Shown piece by piece: positions 8,783 to 18,206 of a stretch of DNA of 22,099 bases; positions within the stretch are counted from its first letter, which is position 1; the number at the start of each line of letters is the position of its first letter. Under the pieces are notes generated by a model. It did not search any database. It was not told the origin of the DNA and saw only the letters and a program-made list of their open reading frames with translations. Source of the stretch: Haplosporangium gracile. Its lineage: Eukaryota; Mortierellomycota; Mortierellomycetes; Mortierellales; Mortierellaceae. The stretch spans positions 1 through 22,099 of the forward strand of contig JAAAUF010000699.1 in the NCBI GenBank assembly GCA_015499985.1. Direction: 5' to 3'. Position numbers and translations under genes: made by a program.

Positions 8783-9538
8783 ATGCAGTTCTCCAGCATC
8801 ATCTCCTTGACCGTTGTCGCCTCGATGGCCATCCTCTCCGTTATGGCTGCACCCGCCGCTCCTGTCTGCAACAAGGCCTGCGCCAAGATCTACAAGCCCG
8901 TTTGCGCCAAGCTCCTCTCCGGTGAGAACAAGACCTTCCCCAACGTCTGCGAGATGAACATCTTCAACTGTGAGAACCCCGCCAACAAGCCTGCCCTCGT
9001 CGCCGAGACTGCCTGCGAGGATATCGCCCCCAAGTGCAACAAGGTTTGCAACAAGATGTACGCTCCCGTTTGCGCCAAGCTTCTGTCGGGCGAATCCAAG
9101 ACTTTCGGTAACAAGTGTACCCTGGAGGTCTACAACTGTGAGAACCCCACCGCCAAGTCCGAGTCTGTTGTCAACGGCGAGTGTCCTACCACCCCCGCCC
9201 CCGTCTGCAACAAGGCTTGCCCCTACATCTACAAGCCCGTCTGCGCCAAACTCCAGTCCGGCGAGTCCAAGAACTTCGGTAACTCTTGCGAGATGAGCGT
9301 CTTCAACTGCGAGAACCCCACTTCCCTTGCCACCCTTGTTGCCGAGTCCGCCTGTGAGGATGTCAAGCCCGCCCCCGTCTGCAACAAGGCCTGCACCCGC
9401 GAATACAGACCTGTCTGCGCCAAGCTCCAGTCTGGCGAGAACAAGACTTTCGGTAACAAGTGCACCTTGGAGGTCTTCAACTGCGAGAACCCCGCCGCCT
9501 TGGCCACCGTTGTTTCTGAGACCACCTGCAAGAACTAA
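8783..9538 (+). CDS. Secreted four-domain Kazal-like protease inhibitor (unit D)
   Basis: A 251-aa intronless protein. The ATG at 8783 is chosen because it begins the MQFSSIISLTVV leader shared with F and G; an in-frame ATG at 8690 would hide the signal peptide and lies only 30 bp after the TATA box. The signal peptide is about residues 1-22. Four Kazal-like domains follow at C29-C78, C85-C134, C142-C191 and C200-C249, all with spacing x3, x7, x14, x6, x14: 24 cysteines, none missing. By the family rule the P1 residues are Lys35, Lys91, Tyr148 and Arg206, so three trypsin-like specificities and one chymotrypsin-like. Linkers (EDIAPK, PTTPAP, EDVKPAP) have no Lys-Arg site, unlike F, so it should stay one chain. 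Codons are strongly C-ending, suggesting high expression. Targets may be host, competitor or self proteases; the sequence does not say which. Confidence 0.92.
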   Translation: MQFSSIISLTVVASMAILSVMAAPAAPVCNKACAKIYKPVCAKLLSGENKTFPNVCEMNIFNCENPANKPALVAETACEDIAPKCNKVCNKMYAPVCAKLLSGESKTFGNKCTLEVYNCENPTAKSESVVNGECPTTPAPVCNKACPYIYKPVCAKLQSGESKNFGNSCEMSVFNCENPTSLATLVAESACEDVKPAPVCNKACTREYRPVCAKLQSGENKTFGNKCTLEVFNCENPAALATVVSETTCKN

Positions 9539-9718
9539 ATGGACGAGAGGCGCCTTCTTTCTCCTTTTCTTGTTTGATGTATTCCAACATTACTCTACCA
9601 CTCATTCTTCATTTCTTCAGTCACGCACACCCCTGCACTCGCATAAGCATCAAGATATACACTCAATCACTCATAAGCATCATTTTTTTTTAGAATAACC
9701 AAACTCATTCCATGACAT

Positions 9719-9724
9719 AATAAA
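9719..9724 (+). terminator. Probable polyadenylation signal of gene D
   Basis: AATAAA lies about 180 bp after the stop, at a distance similar to the conserved AATAAA after E and F. Confidence 0.5.
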
Positions 9725-10839
9725 AAGCGACGAATTATCGCATTAAAGATATCCCCATGACTCCCTCTCTCTGCTCTGCAAGTAAATCAAAATGATGGCA
9801 AAGTAAGTTTGATGATGATGATGATTGACGCCATAAAGGCGAGACGGACCTTATCACAATCAAGGTTTGACCAGAAACAAAAATATTTGCGCCGCTGAAA
9901 CATGTCCCAAAAAAGGGCTTCTTCAACAACTCAGGGCTGCTCAACTCATTACTAGTAGTCAAACTCAAACTGAGGACTATTCGTATTCGCAGTTGATCAA
10001 GGCTCTCTTCTCTATGATGTGAAGGAGCTCTCCATCATGTAAACATAGGCAGGCTTAGGTGGTGTCTTCCCCTTTCACTCTCTCTCTCCCTTCCTCATTC
10101 GATTCCTGTCTGAATTAGACCTTAGTAATTTCAATTCGTCAGACTGAAGTAGGAAGAACGTGTTCAAACCTAGATCTCATAACTGAAACATGGAAGCACG
10201 GCTCGAAGGAAGACTTAATGCACAAGTAAATTGGGGAAAACAAGTATAGCGGGAGAGATATACAGTCACAACAAAAAAAAAAGTAAACAGAGACACAAAA
10301 AAATAATAATTGTACAACCGTTTCGGCTCTCAAACAAACAAACAAACAAAGCAAAGAACAGTGGGATCATGGCTGGGATAAGAACATTCCCAAGAAGTCA
10401 TAGCAACAAACAGAAGAGCACAGACAGATAAACAAACACACAGTAGTAAACAACAATAATAACATAGACCGCTATTTTTTTTTTTGCTCACCGTGGAAAC
10501 AAAATGAATCAATTTGAGTGGTATTATAAATATGAGAACGGGAAAGTGCGGGTTGATGTTGTCGTTTTTTCCTTCTGGGTTGGCCGTTGAACTTTGAAGT
10601 GCGCACACATATCTATTTTTGAGCATTTTCAATTCAGCCCTAGTCCCGACTCTTTACTTGTTTTTGCTTCACCAGCAAAAATAATTGATAATGGACATGG
10701 AAATGGGCTGAAGGGTTTTTACTTGCGATTAATTCATTCGACGGCCTTCATGTTGTACAGTAGATGCGCCAAGAATGCAATTTCTTCAATATCATTCGTT
10801 GGCTTTCTTAGCTCAAGGATACTCTTTCATGAGGCCTGT

Positions 10840-11030
10840 TAACTTTATCTTCCATTCTCGAAGTTGTTCTTCGTACAATTGCTGGGACTCCACGCTTCCT
10901 ATCCAGATTAAGCCGCTTTCTTCCCATAATGTCCTACCCTCGGTACTCGAATTTTTTACTCCACCTCCTGGTATTTCTCTAACTCTGGTCATGTCTGATT
11001 CTGGGTTTCAATTCACATGCTCGAGAAAAC
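10840..11030. repeat. Diverged dispersed flank repeat, copy 1
   Basis: It contains ACAATTGCTGGGAC, then CAGATTAAGCCG, a TCGGTACTCGAATTT-like block, and GGGTTTC..CATGCTCGAGAA. The same order of motifs occurs at 14605-14790 and, more weakly, at 19170-19330, each downstream of a MQFS-type Kazal unit. Confidence 0.4.
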
Positions 11031-11249
11031 AAAAAAAAAAAAGTGGGAGCAGAAAGATCAAAAAGAAAAAAAAATAGGCAAGGAAAGAGGGAACATCTCG
11101 TCCTGTCCAAAAACGCATCCTTAGTCAGCGATATACCGAGGCACGTTGGCTTTTTTTGTCTCTAACAAAGGAGAACGATGAGTAGTGCCAACCATTGCAA
11201 GAAATTATATGAGGAAGAGGCACTGCCTTAATGTCTTAATTCCCTCCCC

Positions 11250-11640
11250 ATGATTTTCCTATTTATCTTGATCATTTCTCTCCCTCTGGCCAGGACCCAA
11301 ACTAGAATCTTCAAAGAAAAACCCAAAGAGCTAATAGCATCAACCCCAGGAGTTAGAACAGCAAAGGGAGTTGAAATAAAGGAACAACATATCTGGATGA
11401 TATACAATCAGATCAAATCCACTTCTCCGAACCTTGTCAACCCATGCACATCCAATGTCGCTGTTATTCACAGGTCGCCGTACGTTTCTCAAGATATGCC
11501 AGAAATTCTCAGTATGCATATTTCCATAGGACAATCCATCGGGTTGGATTTCACTGATATATCCAAAAGTGTCTTTCCGAGTAAACGAATGAAAAGCTTT
11601 GTGTTATTAATGAATAAGTGAGGAAAAGAACGAAAACGAA
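11250..11640. other. Unresolved open frames on both strands
   Basis: The + strand has a 123-codon frame (11250-11621) that begins with a signal-like MIFLFILIISLPLA. The minus strand has an 87-codon open stretch (11603 down to 11340) with more protein-like composition, including ENFWHILRNVRRP and GFDLIVYHPDMLF, but without an obvious ATG. Only one, or neither, can be real. I recognise no family in either. The minus-strand stretch could be a fragment of a degraded gene. Confidence 0.25.
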
Positions 11641-11998
11641 ACATATGATGTCAATCCCAAGAGTAAGCGCCTACTTGCCCGCCATGAAAGAGTTCCGCCA
11701 GATCGACAATGCCTGCAATTTCGATGTCTATAAACTCGACCGCCTCAACGAGGCGATTGAAAAGACCATGACGGAAGAGTGTCCCATACCTGCGCCATTT
11801 TCCTTTTCACTGAAAGCTTGCCTCCCTGCGTGTTCACAATCTACGCTGGCCTTCAGATGCACAGGAGTGGTATTTTTGCACTCTACATTAGATGAGGAAG
11901 GCGTAATAAAGGTAGAGAGAAAAGTAAATGTAGGGACAGGCGCATCATTCAGGCTGTCGACAGATGGTACCACTAACAATGGCGTTGCTATAGTGTAA
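11641..11998 (+). other. Possible fragment of an unrecognised gene
   Basis: Within a + frame that opens at 11618, the part from about 11671 to 11780 uses C-ending codons and reads EFRQIDNACNF and YKLDRLNEAIEKTM, unlike the surrounding AT-rich DNA. After about 11800 the composition turns non-coding. I see no known motif. The end overlaps the start of segmental duplication copy 1. It may be an orphan exon or a relic. Confidence 0.25.
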
Positions 11999-12448
11999 GC
12001 AAGAGCGCATTCTAGTGACAATGTGCACACTCCAGCCCTAAAATCCACCTATTCTTATGCTTTCGTCCCTGCTCGCGTACCAGACATGGCAGTCAACTAC
12101 TTCCATCATCGAGCATGTTTTCTCTGTTTTCTTCTTCTTTTTCTCTTCGTCCTTTTCTCTTTGTTTAATTTTCACCATCTGGTGACTACGAAGCAACGAG
12201 GTACAAGATTGTAAGTGCAAAGGAAAGAATTTAAACCATTCCCCAACCGTCTCCATTTCCCATACATCGTCCTGTTTCTTGTATTTTTCTCTTTCTTCTT
12301 TAATGGACGAGAGCCTGCTTGTCATCTAGAACGTGGAAAAAAAGAGGGGATTGCATTTAATCTTTCTCATTCCACAGTTCACATTCGTATTCTCCCCTTC
12401 TATGTCTATGTACAAACAAGCAAAAACACAAAGAACGAATATTGATTG

Positions 12449-12545
12449 CCACAAACAATCAAACAAACAGAAAAAAAAACAAGCAAACAGGACAAAGAGG
12501 ACAAAGAGCTCGATTTAATAAACAAACAGAAAAAACAAACAAAGC
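12449..12545. repeat. AAAC/AAACAG-type simple repeat in duplication copy 1
   Basis: Imperfect runs of CAAACA, AAACAG and AAACAAAG. The matching position in copy 2 (17205-17310) has the same kind of tract, but expanded and rearranged. Confidence 0.8.
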
Positions 12546-13474
12546 GAACAAACAGACGGACCCGACTCTACGCCATCGACGGCTGTAGAAATGTTATTTG
12601 CGGACCACGCACCAAAGCAGTTGGAATCCATTGGGCCCTCAACACTGCCCAAACAAATAAACAAATAAAACAAAATAGCAGATGCCTCCTTTTTCTACAA
12701 TGTTGGGTTGTCGTTGTCAGTCCATGCATGTTCGCTCATTATTCTTTCCAAATTCAGATCGGACGTTCTACGGATGACATTTCTTTGTGCAGTCAAGTGG
12801 CTCGGAGGCGGTTCCGATGAGGAAAGGATTATGCGCGACAGGACAAACAAAAACCCGTATCTAGAGTCCGCCCTTCTTTCCCATCGGTTCCCCTCGTCCA
12901 TTCATTTCTTTTCGTGTACAGTGTGGTCCATGTACGCATCTCAACATCATTCCCCCTGTATCTGGCCGGTGTACGTGTTGCACCGCTTAATACATAGTTC
13001 ACCCAAACATTCAACTGTGTGAGCGGTTAAGAAGCAATGGCCCGAAATGGAAAATGGACAGCGAGAAAAAGCGCTTTGTTCTCTTTTTTCTTTCCTAGAC
13101 TCTGCTTGTAAACGATACTGTTGTTTTTTTTCTGCAAATTCCAACGGGAGAATGCCATGAGCACAAGTCTCTCCTACGCCATTACCTATGGCCATTCCTC
13201 ACCCTTTTGAGTACTTTGCAAGAAGTATTATTCACTGCCAGTTAAAAGGTTAAAGGTAGAATATGTGGGGCGATAGTGTTGCGGTACGGGTTTATATTTA
13301 ATTTATCCCCTTTTTTATTCAATGAAGAAGCACACAAAGTGCGGACGTCACCACTCAGGAGGCATATTATAACCTTGGTGGTGTAAAAATAAACATCAGA
13401 CTCTTTCTTTCCATTGACACAAACGACTACACCCAAACTCATCAATAGCCATCATTACCAGGGAACTGAACAGG

Positions 13475-13481
13475 TATAAAA
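13475..13481 (+). promoter_or_regulatory. TATA box retained upstream of pseudogene E
   Basis: TATAAAA in the context CAGGTATAAAAGCAATGACT is identical to that of gene F at 18090. In E only 38 bp separate it from the first ATG because the leader has been deleted. Confidence 0.65.
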
Positions 13482-13512
13482 GCAATGACTATCGCCATTC
13501 TTTTAGCTCATC

Positions 13513-13863
13513 ATGCTGTCCCACATCTACCGGCCTGTCTGCACCAAGGCCATCGATGGTTTGAACAAGGTCTTTGGCAACACCTGTATGCTCGATATCT
13601 ACAGCTGCATCCACCCCAACGCCAACTTTGTTGCTGTTGCCAACTCTGAGTGCAAGGACGTTTTTGCTGTCGACAAGCGTGCTGCTGCCGCCGTTCCCAA
13701 GTGCGACACTGTCTGTCCCGCCATCTACTAGCCAGTCTGCGCCAAGCACCCCAACGGCGATCTCCAGACGTTCGGCAACAGATGCGAGATGAGCATCTTC
13801 GACTGCAAGAACCCCGCTATTATCTTCTCTCTTGTTACCGAGGGCGACTGCAATGCCAACTAG
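13513..13863 (+). pseudogene. Two-domain Kazal-like inhibitor lacking signal peptide, with in-frame TAG (unit E)
   Basis: Compared with gene F, a deletion of about 171 bp joins the promoter leader (CTCATCAT) to the CTGTCCC of the first domain. The start codon, signal peptide and Cys1-Cys2 are gone. The frame then runs through the rest of domain 1, a VDKRAAAAVPKC linker with a Kex2-like site, and domain 2. TAG at 13729 stands where F has CAG (Gln), in AIY-stop-PVC. The remaining Cys of domain 2 keep the family spacing, and the terminal TAG is at 13861. F has three domains; E has one copy of the repeated type plus the last type. The ATG at 13513 is accidental and would give a cytosolic fragment. 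Confidence 0.85.
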
Positions 13864-14014
13864 AGGAGTGCACTCTCTCCTTCTCCTTTCTTTATACCTA
13901 TACACATATTCGTAAGCACACAACCAGTCCCAAACTTGTGTAGATAGCATCTCTCACTTGTCTCCTTATCCCTTTAGAAAAAAGCGAAACCTGTTGACCA
14001 GCGTGCACCGATGA

Positions 14015-14020
14015 AATAAA
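14015..14020 (+). terminator. Polyadenylation signal after E
   Basis: AATAAA lies in a block that is nearly identical to the one after gene F (18999-19004). Confidence 0.5.
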
Positions 14021-14040
14021 AAAGATCGATATCTACATAA

Positions 14041-15155
14041 CTTATTCTCACCTAATCTCTCTTGAAAACCTGCAACTGGCTCCGCTTTTGGATCACCTTT
14101 TATTAGTTCTTTATGTATGATTGAAAGAAGTAATTAGGAACACAAAGGGTACTGCGCACGAGGTGAAACCGAGTGACGGCATTTGATCAAAGGGGGCAAG
14201 CTTAACACAGTCTAGGTTTGATCAAAATAGGTGCGCCGCCGAAATATGATAAAATAAAAATAAACATTGTCGGCGCTTGTTCGATTGGGATGGCGCTATC
14301 TCGCTCATGGCCCTCGCTGTTGCACCACCCTGACTCTAAGTATTGTAATGTTAGAAAACAATCAAGAAGGAAAAAAACATGTCCAGAACGCGCATGGAAA
14401 ACGGATGACAGGAGTAGAGAACGCGGGTGCTATCGCGAACGTTACAGAGGAAGCGTGGCCCAGTAGGATAATGAAAGAATGAAATCCAAGAGGAGCAAGG
14501 GTAATGCACCCAAAAAAAACCCCCCACGCGGTTTAGACAAACACAACTAATTTGGTCTTTGCCATCTTAGCTAATGATCGAGCCTCCACTAGCTCAACCG
14601 TTTCGGTTCATCTCCTTTCCCACGACACGTTTTTTTACAATTGTTGGGACACTTCACTATCATGCGTACATGACACGGTTACAACTCAGATCTAAGCCGG
14701 GTAATTCCCCTAGTCGGTATCTAAATTTATACCCTCTCTCTTCTAGAGTTACCTTGGATTTTGTATCTTGGGTTTATCATGCACGAGAATAATAATAAAA
14801 TTAAGAGTATTACAAGAAGAACGATCCCATTCAAAAATATCTTGCAAGGAAGGATAGGCGCTGCAGTCGACTTTGTCGAGTTGAGAGACAATAAGTAGAG
14901 CTAAAGAGAAACATCGCAGAATATTATTCGTCCCCATCGTTTTTTTGTCCTTTTTATTTTTCCCACTGTTCATGGTCTAGGTCTGGAATACTTCTCAAGA
15001 AGAACTAAAGCAAAGGGGTTGTAAGAATACGACACGAGGTAGGGCAACGAGGATCAAAGAAAAGACGCGCATCGTCCACGCATTATCCAACCACGCACTT
15101 TTACGCCATCATTTTCTTGATGGTTGTCATCGATTCGTCAGCAAATTTATCCACC
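14041..15155. other. Intergenic DNA between E and relic X
   Basis: It contains a segment related to the D 3' flank (about 14195-14250) and flank repeat copy 2. The rest is AT-rich with no supported gene. Confidence 0.5.
14605..14790. repeat. Diverged dispersed flank repeat, copy 2
   Basis: ACAATTGTTGGGAC at 14637, CAGATCTAAGCCG at 14687, TCGGTATCTAAATTT and GGGTTTATCATGCACGAGAA follow in the same order as at 10840-11030. Confidence 0.4.
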
Positions 15156-15474
15156 ATGACAGTTCTATCTCTTCATCTTCCTTCGCGTATAACTCATCTT
15201 CTCGCTTTCAAAGTTCTCCATGTTGTCCTGTTTTCAAGTTCACCACCAGGATTGTACAAGCCCTTCAAGGCAGCGCGGTAGCATTTACGCTCTGCGCGAA
15301 AGAATCGGAATGATCTGCGAGAGGATGAAGTACAACTGTAGGCACATCTCCAACCCTTACACTCGACGACAGTCGCGGCCCTTCGCATTTTACAAGTGTC
15401 TCTACATAGTGAGCTCATGGTCTCTTCACCCGCTGGCAGTCGCGAAAGGTACAGTTCATACTCGTATCTAGCTA
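15156..15474 (+). pseudogene. Highly degraded Kazal-like relic (unit X)
   Basis: A frame from 15220 reads IGMICERMKYNCRHISNP, which aligns with the FGNxCELKNYNCKHPNAN segment of gene F (Cys4-x6-Cys5). In another frame just upstream, PPGLYKPF resembles the YKPVC loop and stops at TAG 15279. So at least one frameshift separates the two halves, and Cys2-Cys3 are not recoverable. The frame from the ATG at 15156 has a weak hydrophobic start. Identification rests on one short motif plus its place in the array. Confidence 0.5.
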
Positions 15475-15986
15475 TAAACTTGATGCACAAATGTCCTCCA
15501 TTGTTCGTTAGGAGACTATGATGTGATGTGCTCAATTCTTTTTTCTTGTCTTCCCCTTTTCACACATTATATTCTGCTCCCCGACTTTTCTTTCGAGAAC
15601 TACATGTTCGAGAGTAAAGAAGGGACTTGAGCCGTGGATTTACGAGGCTGCCTTCCCTCACAAGTACATTTGACCCGAATGCAAATAAATACCTCCTTGT
15701 TTCAGAAAACGACCCCTAGATTTTTTTTGTCCCTCTATACTCTGCTTCAAGGAAAACAGGGCAAGAAGAAGATACGAAAACATCAGTGATCTCCTAGAGA
15801 GCACGCCCATGAGTTTCCTCGAGTTCAGAAAAGAGAATGGGACAACGTGGTTGCCCACGCAAAAAAGAGTCATGGTTTCAAAAGTGTAAAAATCCCCTTT
15901 ACTTTCTTGCTATCTATTCTTCGTACCAATCCAAAGCACTCACCCTGAAGTTCACAAATATTTTCTCTTAAGCTCTCTTATGCACC
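15475..15986. other. Intergenic DNA upstream of unit Y
   Basis: AT-rich, without a TATA box at the expected place before Y and without a signal-peptide-like frame. No gene is supported. Confidence 0.45.
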
Positions 15987-16307
15987 ATGCCACCCATCCT
16001 AACTCCATCCTCAGTCACGGCCGAGGATCCTCAATGAGACTCTGTTTGTAAGACTCGCTGCCCTTCGGAGACGAAATCAGTCTGTGGCAGATATGTGGGC
16101 GGTAGCCTCGAAACCTACTTGAACACATGCGCCCTCGGCCACTCAAATTGCAACGACCCCAAAGCCAAGATCGTAAGGATTGCCCATGGCCCGTGCGATA
16201 GCTATCGTTGGTTGCCCCAAGGTACTGGCGGTCGACTTATCTGCATTTTGTTTCCTGACCCCAAGGTACATCATGATCGACAACGAGTGGTTTCTCAACA
16301 TATATAA
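15987..16307 (+). pseudogene. Complete Kazal-like domain without signal peptide, preceded by an in-frame TGA (unit Y)
   Basis: From 16047 the frame holds six cysteines with exact spacing x3, x7, x14, x6, x14 (CKTRCPSETKSVC, then YLNTCALGHSNC, then HGPC). It then runs 34 codons further to TAA at 16305. P1 would be Ser. The only upstream ATG in frame (15987) starts a short non-hydrophobic peptide that ends at TGA 16035, four codons before Cys1; the next ATG (16095) lies inside the domain. The perfect cysteine pattern suggests recent loss or an undetected upstream exon joined near 16038. I found no such exon carrying a signal peptide. Sequence identity to other units is low, so it is a separate lineage. 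Confidence 0.65.
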
Positions 16308-16708
16308 AGGCCAGCATTGTTTCGAGACCGTCATGACATTTCTACAAAAGCACCTTACCAAAGGTTCAGTCCAGAGAACCCGTCAACACTTAAAAAAGCC
16401 AAACTCATGAACTACATTAGATCAACAAAGCATCCATTCACAATCGCCAAGTAGTAGCGAGCCCTCATCCTTCACTCCTTCTCCTTCCTCTCCATTTCCT
16501 AATAGATTAATCACTTAATACGGACCTCTGCACATTTTTTTTATATGAAGCCATGAAATAATAAATTCTCTACAAAAGCATGCTATTGTTTTCCTTTCTC
16601 CTCTTGCATGATATTCTTTTTTCAAACAAGAGTACCCTTTTACACACCAAAAAATAATACAGCGGCGTAGAAAAGATTGAGTAGACAAATATATTTAGAG
16701 AGTGAGCG
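16308..16708. other. Intergenic DNA after unit Y
   Basis: A TATATAAAGG box lies at 16300-16309, overlapping the end of Y, but no credible gene follows within 300 bp. The rest is AT-rich with AATAA-type signals near 16556. Confidence 0.4.
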
Positions 16709-17204
16709 GGTCATCAGGCTGTCAAAAGATGATGCCACGAACGATGGCGGTGCTGTAGCATAGGCTGAGGTGCAGTCTGGTGACCCTCTGCATAATCTAG
16801 TCAAACCCATCTATCTTTTTCAATTTCACTCCATTGTACGTATTAAACGTGTTGACCATCTCCTTCGCCGCCATCAAACACGTTTTCATTCATGATTTCT
16901 TTTCTGAATTTGTGTCATTTCATCCATTCGTCATTCTCATTTCTGACCACAAACAAACGGGGTATCTGATCGGGAGTACAAAGAAAAAGATTGAACCATT
17001 CCCCAACCGACTTCATTTCCCATGCATCATCCTGTTTCTTGTATTTTTCTCTTCTCTTTGAACGAGAGCCTGCTACAGATCTAGAGCGTGAAATATTCTT
17101 TTCCAAATTCCCATTCATCTTCTCCACATATCCCGCCCAATTGCAGTACAGATGAACACAAAGAACGAAATTGATCAAAAAAAAAAAACAACAAATAGAG
17201 CCAT

Positions 17205-17310
17205 CAAACCAACAAACAAAAAAACTTGAATCCACAAACACAGAAACACAAACAATAGAAAAAAGCGAACAAACAGAAGAAAGCGAACAAACAGAACGAA
17301 CGAACGAACA
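17205..17310. repeat. AAAC/AACA-type simple repeat in duplication copy 2
   Basis: Imperfect CAAACA, ACAAACAGA and GAACGAACGAAC runs, at the position of the 12449-12545 tract in copy 1. Confidence 0.8.
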
Positions 17311-17409
17311 ATCAAGCAAAGCTGGCTCTAGGCCATCGAGGGCTGTAGAAATGTTATTTACGGACCATGCACCAAAGCCGTTGGAATCATTGGGCCGTCA
17401 ACATTGCCC

Positions 17410-17437
17410 AAACAAACAAACAAACAAACAAACAAAC
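17410..17437. repeat. (AAAC)7 microsatellite
   Basis: About seven perfect units. Copy 1 has a decayed CAAATAAACAAATAAA tract at the same place (12652-12670). Confidence 0.9.
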
Positions 17438-18089
17438 GAAACAAAAAAAACATAATAGTAATTGCCTTCTATCTCTATTGCTGGTCCATGCATCCTTTGC
17501 GCATATTTTTTTCTCTCGTTTTTCAAACCCAGATCGGACGTTCTACGGATGATAGTTTCTTGTGCAATCAAGAGGCTCGGAGGTGGTTCCGATGAGGGGA
17601 GAGAGGATTATGCGCGACAAAGAAACAAGCCTGAATCCAAAGTCCGCCCTTCTTTCCCATCGGTTCCCTTCGTCCATTTATTTCTTTCCGTTTACGCTTT
17701 CCATATATTATGTCGTCCATGTTCGCACCTCGACATCATTCTCTTGAATTCTGCTGCCGTGCGTGTAGCACCATTTAATACGCTTTTTCCCATTTAGTAA
17801 CTTAGTTGTGTGAGCAATTTCGAACCAATAGCCTGAAGTGGACAGCAAAGAAGGTGCTTTGTTTTCTTTTTCTTTCCTAGACTCCGCTTGTAAACGACGT
17901 TGGCATATTATCATGCAGAATCGAACAAGGGAAAGCCAAGAACACAGGCCTCTTCCACATCATTTGCCTATAGTCAATCTTTCTCTCTTCAACCATTGAA
18001 AAGTAGTACTTGGCGAGAGGTATTGACATTGCTTAAGGCAGGTAGGGGTATGTGAGGCAATGATCATCATTACCAGGGAACTGAGCAGG

Positions 18090-18096
18090 TATAAAA
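18090..18096 (+). promoter_or_regulatory. TATA box of gene F
   Basis: TATAAAA lies 117 bp upstream of the ATG, embedded in the CAGGTATAAAAGCAATGACT context shared with E and degraded in G. Confidence 0.75.
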
Positions 18097-18206
18097 GCAA
18101 TGACTATCGCCACTCTTTTCGCTCATCATCCAGCAACAGCTACAGCATCTTTGCCTCCCAACCACCACCACCACAACAAAAAAAAATACTACCCACATCT
18201 TCAGCA

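Larger units (their letters stand above)
9539..11249. other. Intergenic DNA downstream of D
   Basis: It holds the D 3' untranslated region, a (GAT)n run near 9810 and (AAAC)n at 10331-10350. A segment at about 9850-9915 aligns with the E 3' flank (about 14195-14250; shared GGTTTGA and TGCGCCGC motifs). No protein-coding frame is convincing. Confidence 0.5.
11945..14040 (+). repeat. Segmental duplication, copy 1 (carries pseudogene E)
   Basis: It aligns in order with 16709-19027. Anchors include TCATTCAGGCTGTC at 11946, CCATTCCCCAACCG at 12237, GGCTGTAGAAATGTTATTT at 12581, AGATCGGACGTTCTACGGAT at 12757, the TATA region and Kazal gene, and a 3' flank that is nearly identical for over 150 bp up to about 14035. 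The upstream part is more diverged than the gene and its 3' flank, which suggests gene conversion or selection at the 3' side. Confidence 0.85.

Noticed and set aside
10775..11077. Frame starting MQFLQYHSL as another MQFS-type inhibitor leader
   Set aside because: Only the first three residues match; no hydrophobic core followed by Kazal cysteines, and the segment belongs to the flank repeat.
13513..13515. ATG at 13513 as the true start of a short functional inhibitor E
   Set aside because: Comparison with F shows it arises at a deletion junction; no signal peptide and no Cys1-Cys2 remain.
16300..16410. TATATAAAGG box as a promoter of another gene
   Set aside because: No credible open frame or Kazal motif follows within several hundred bases.
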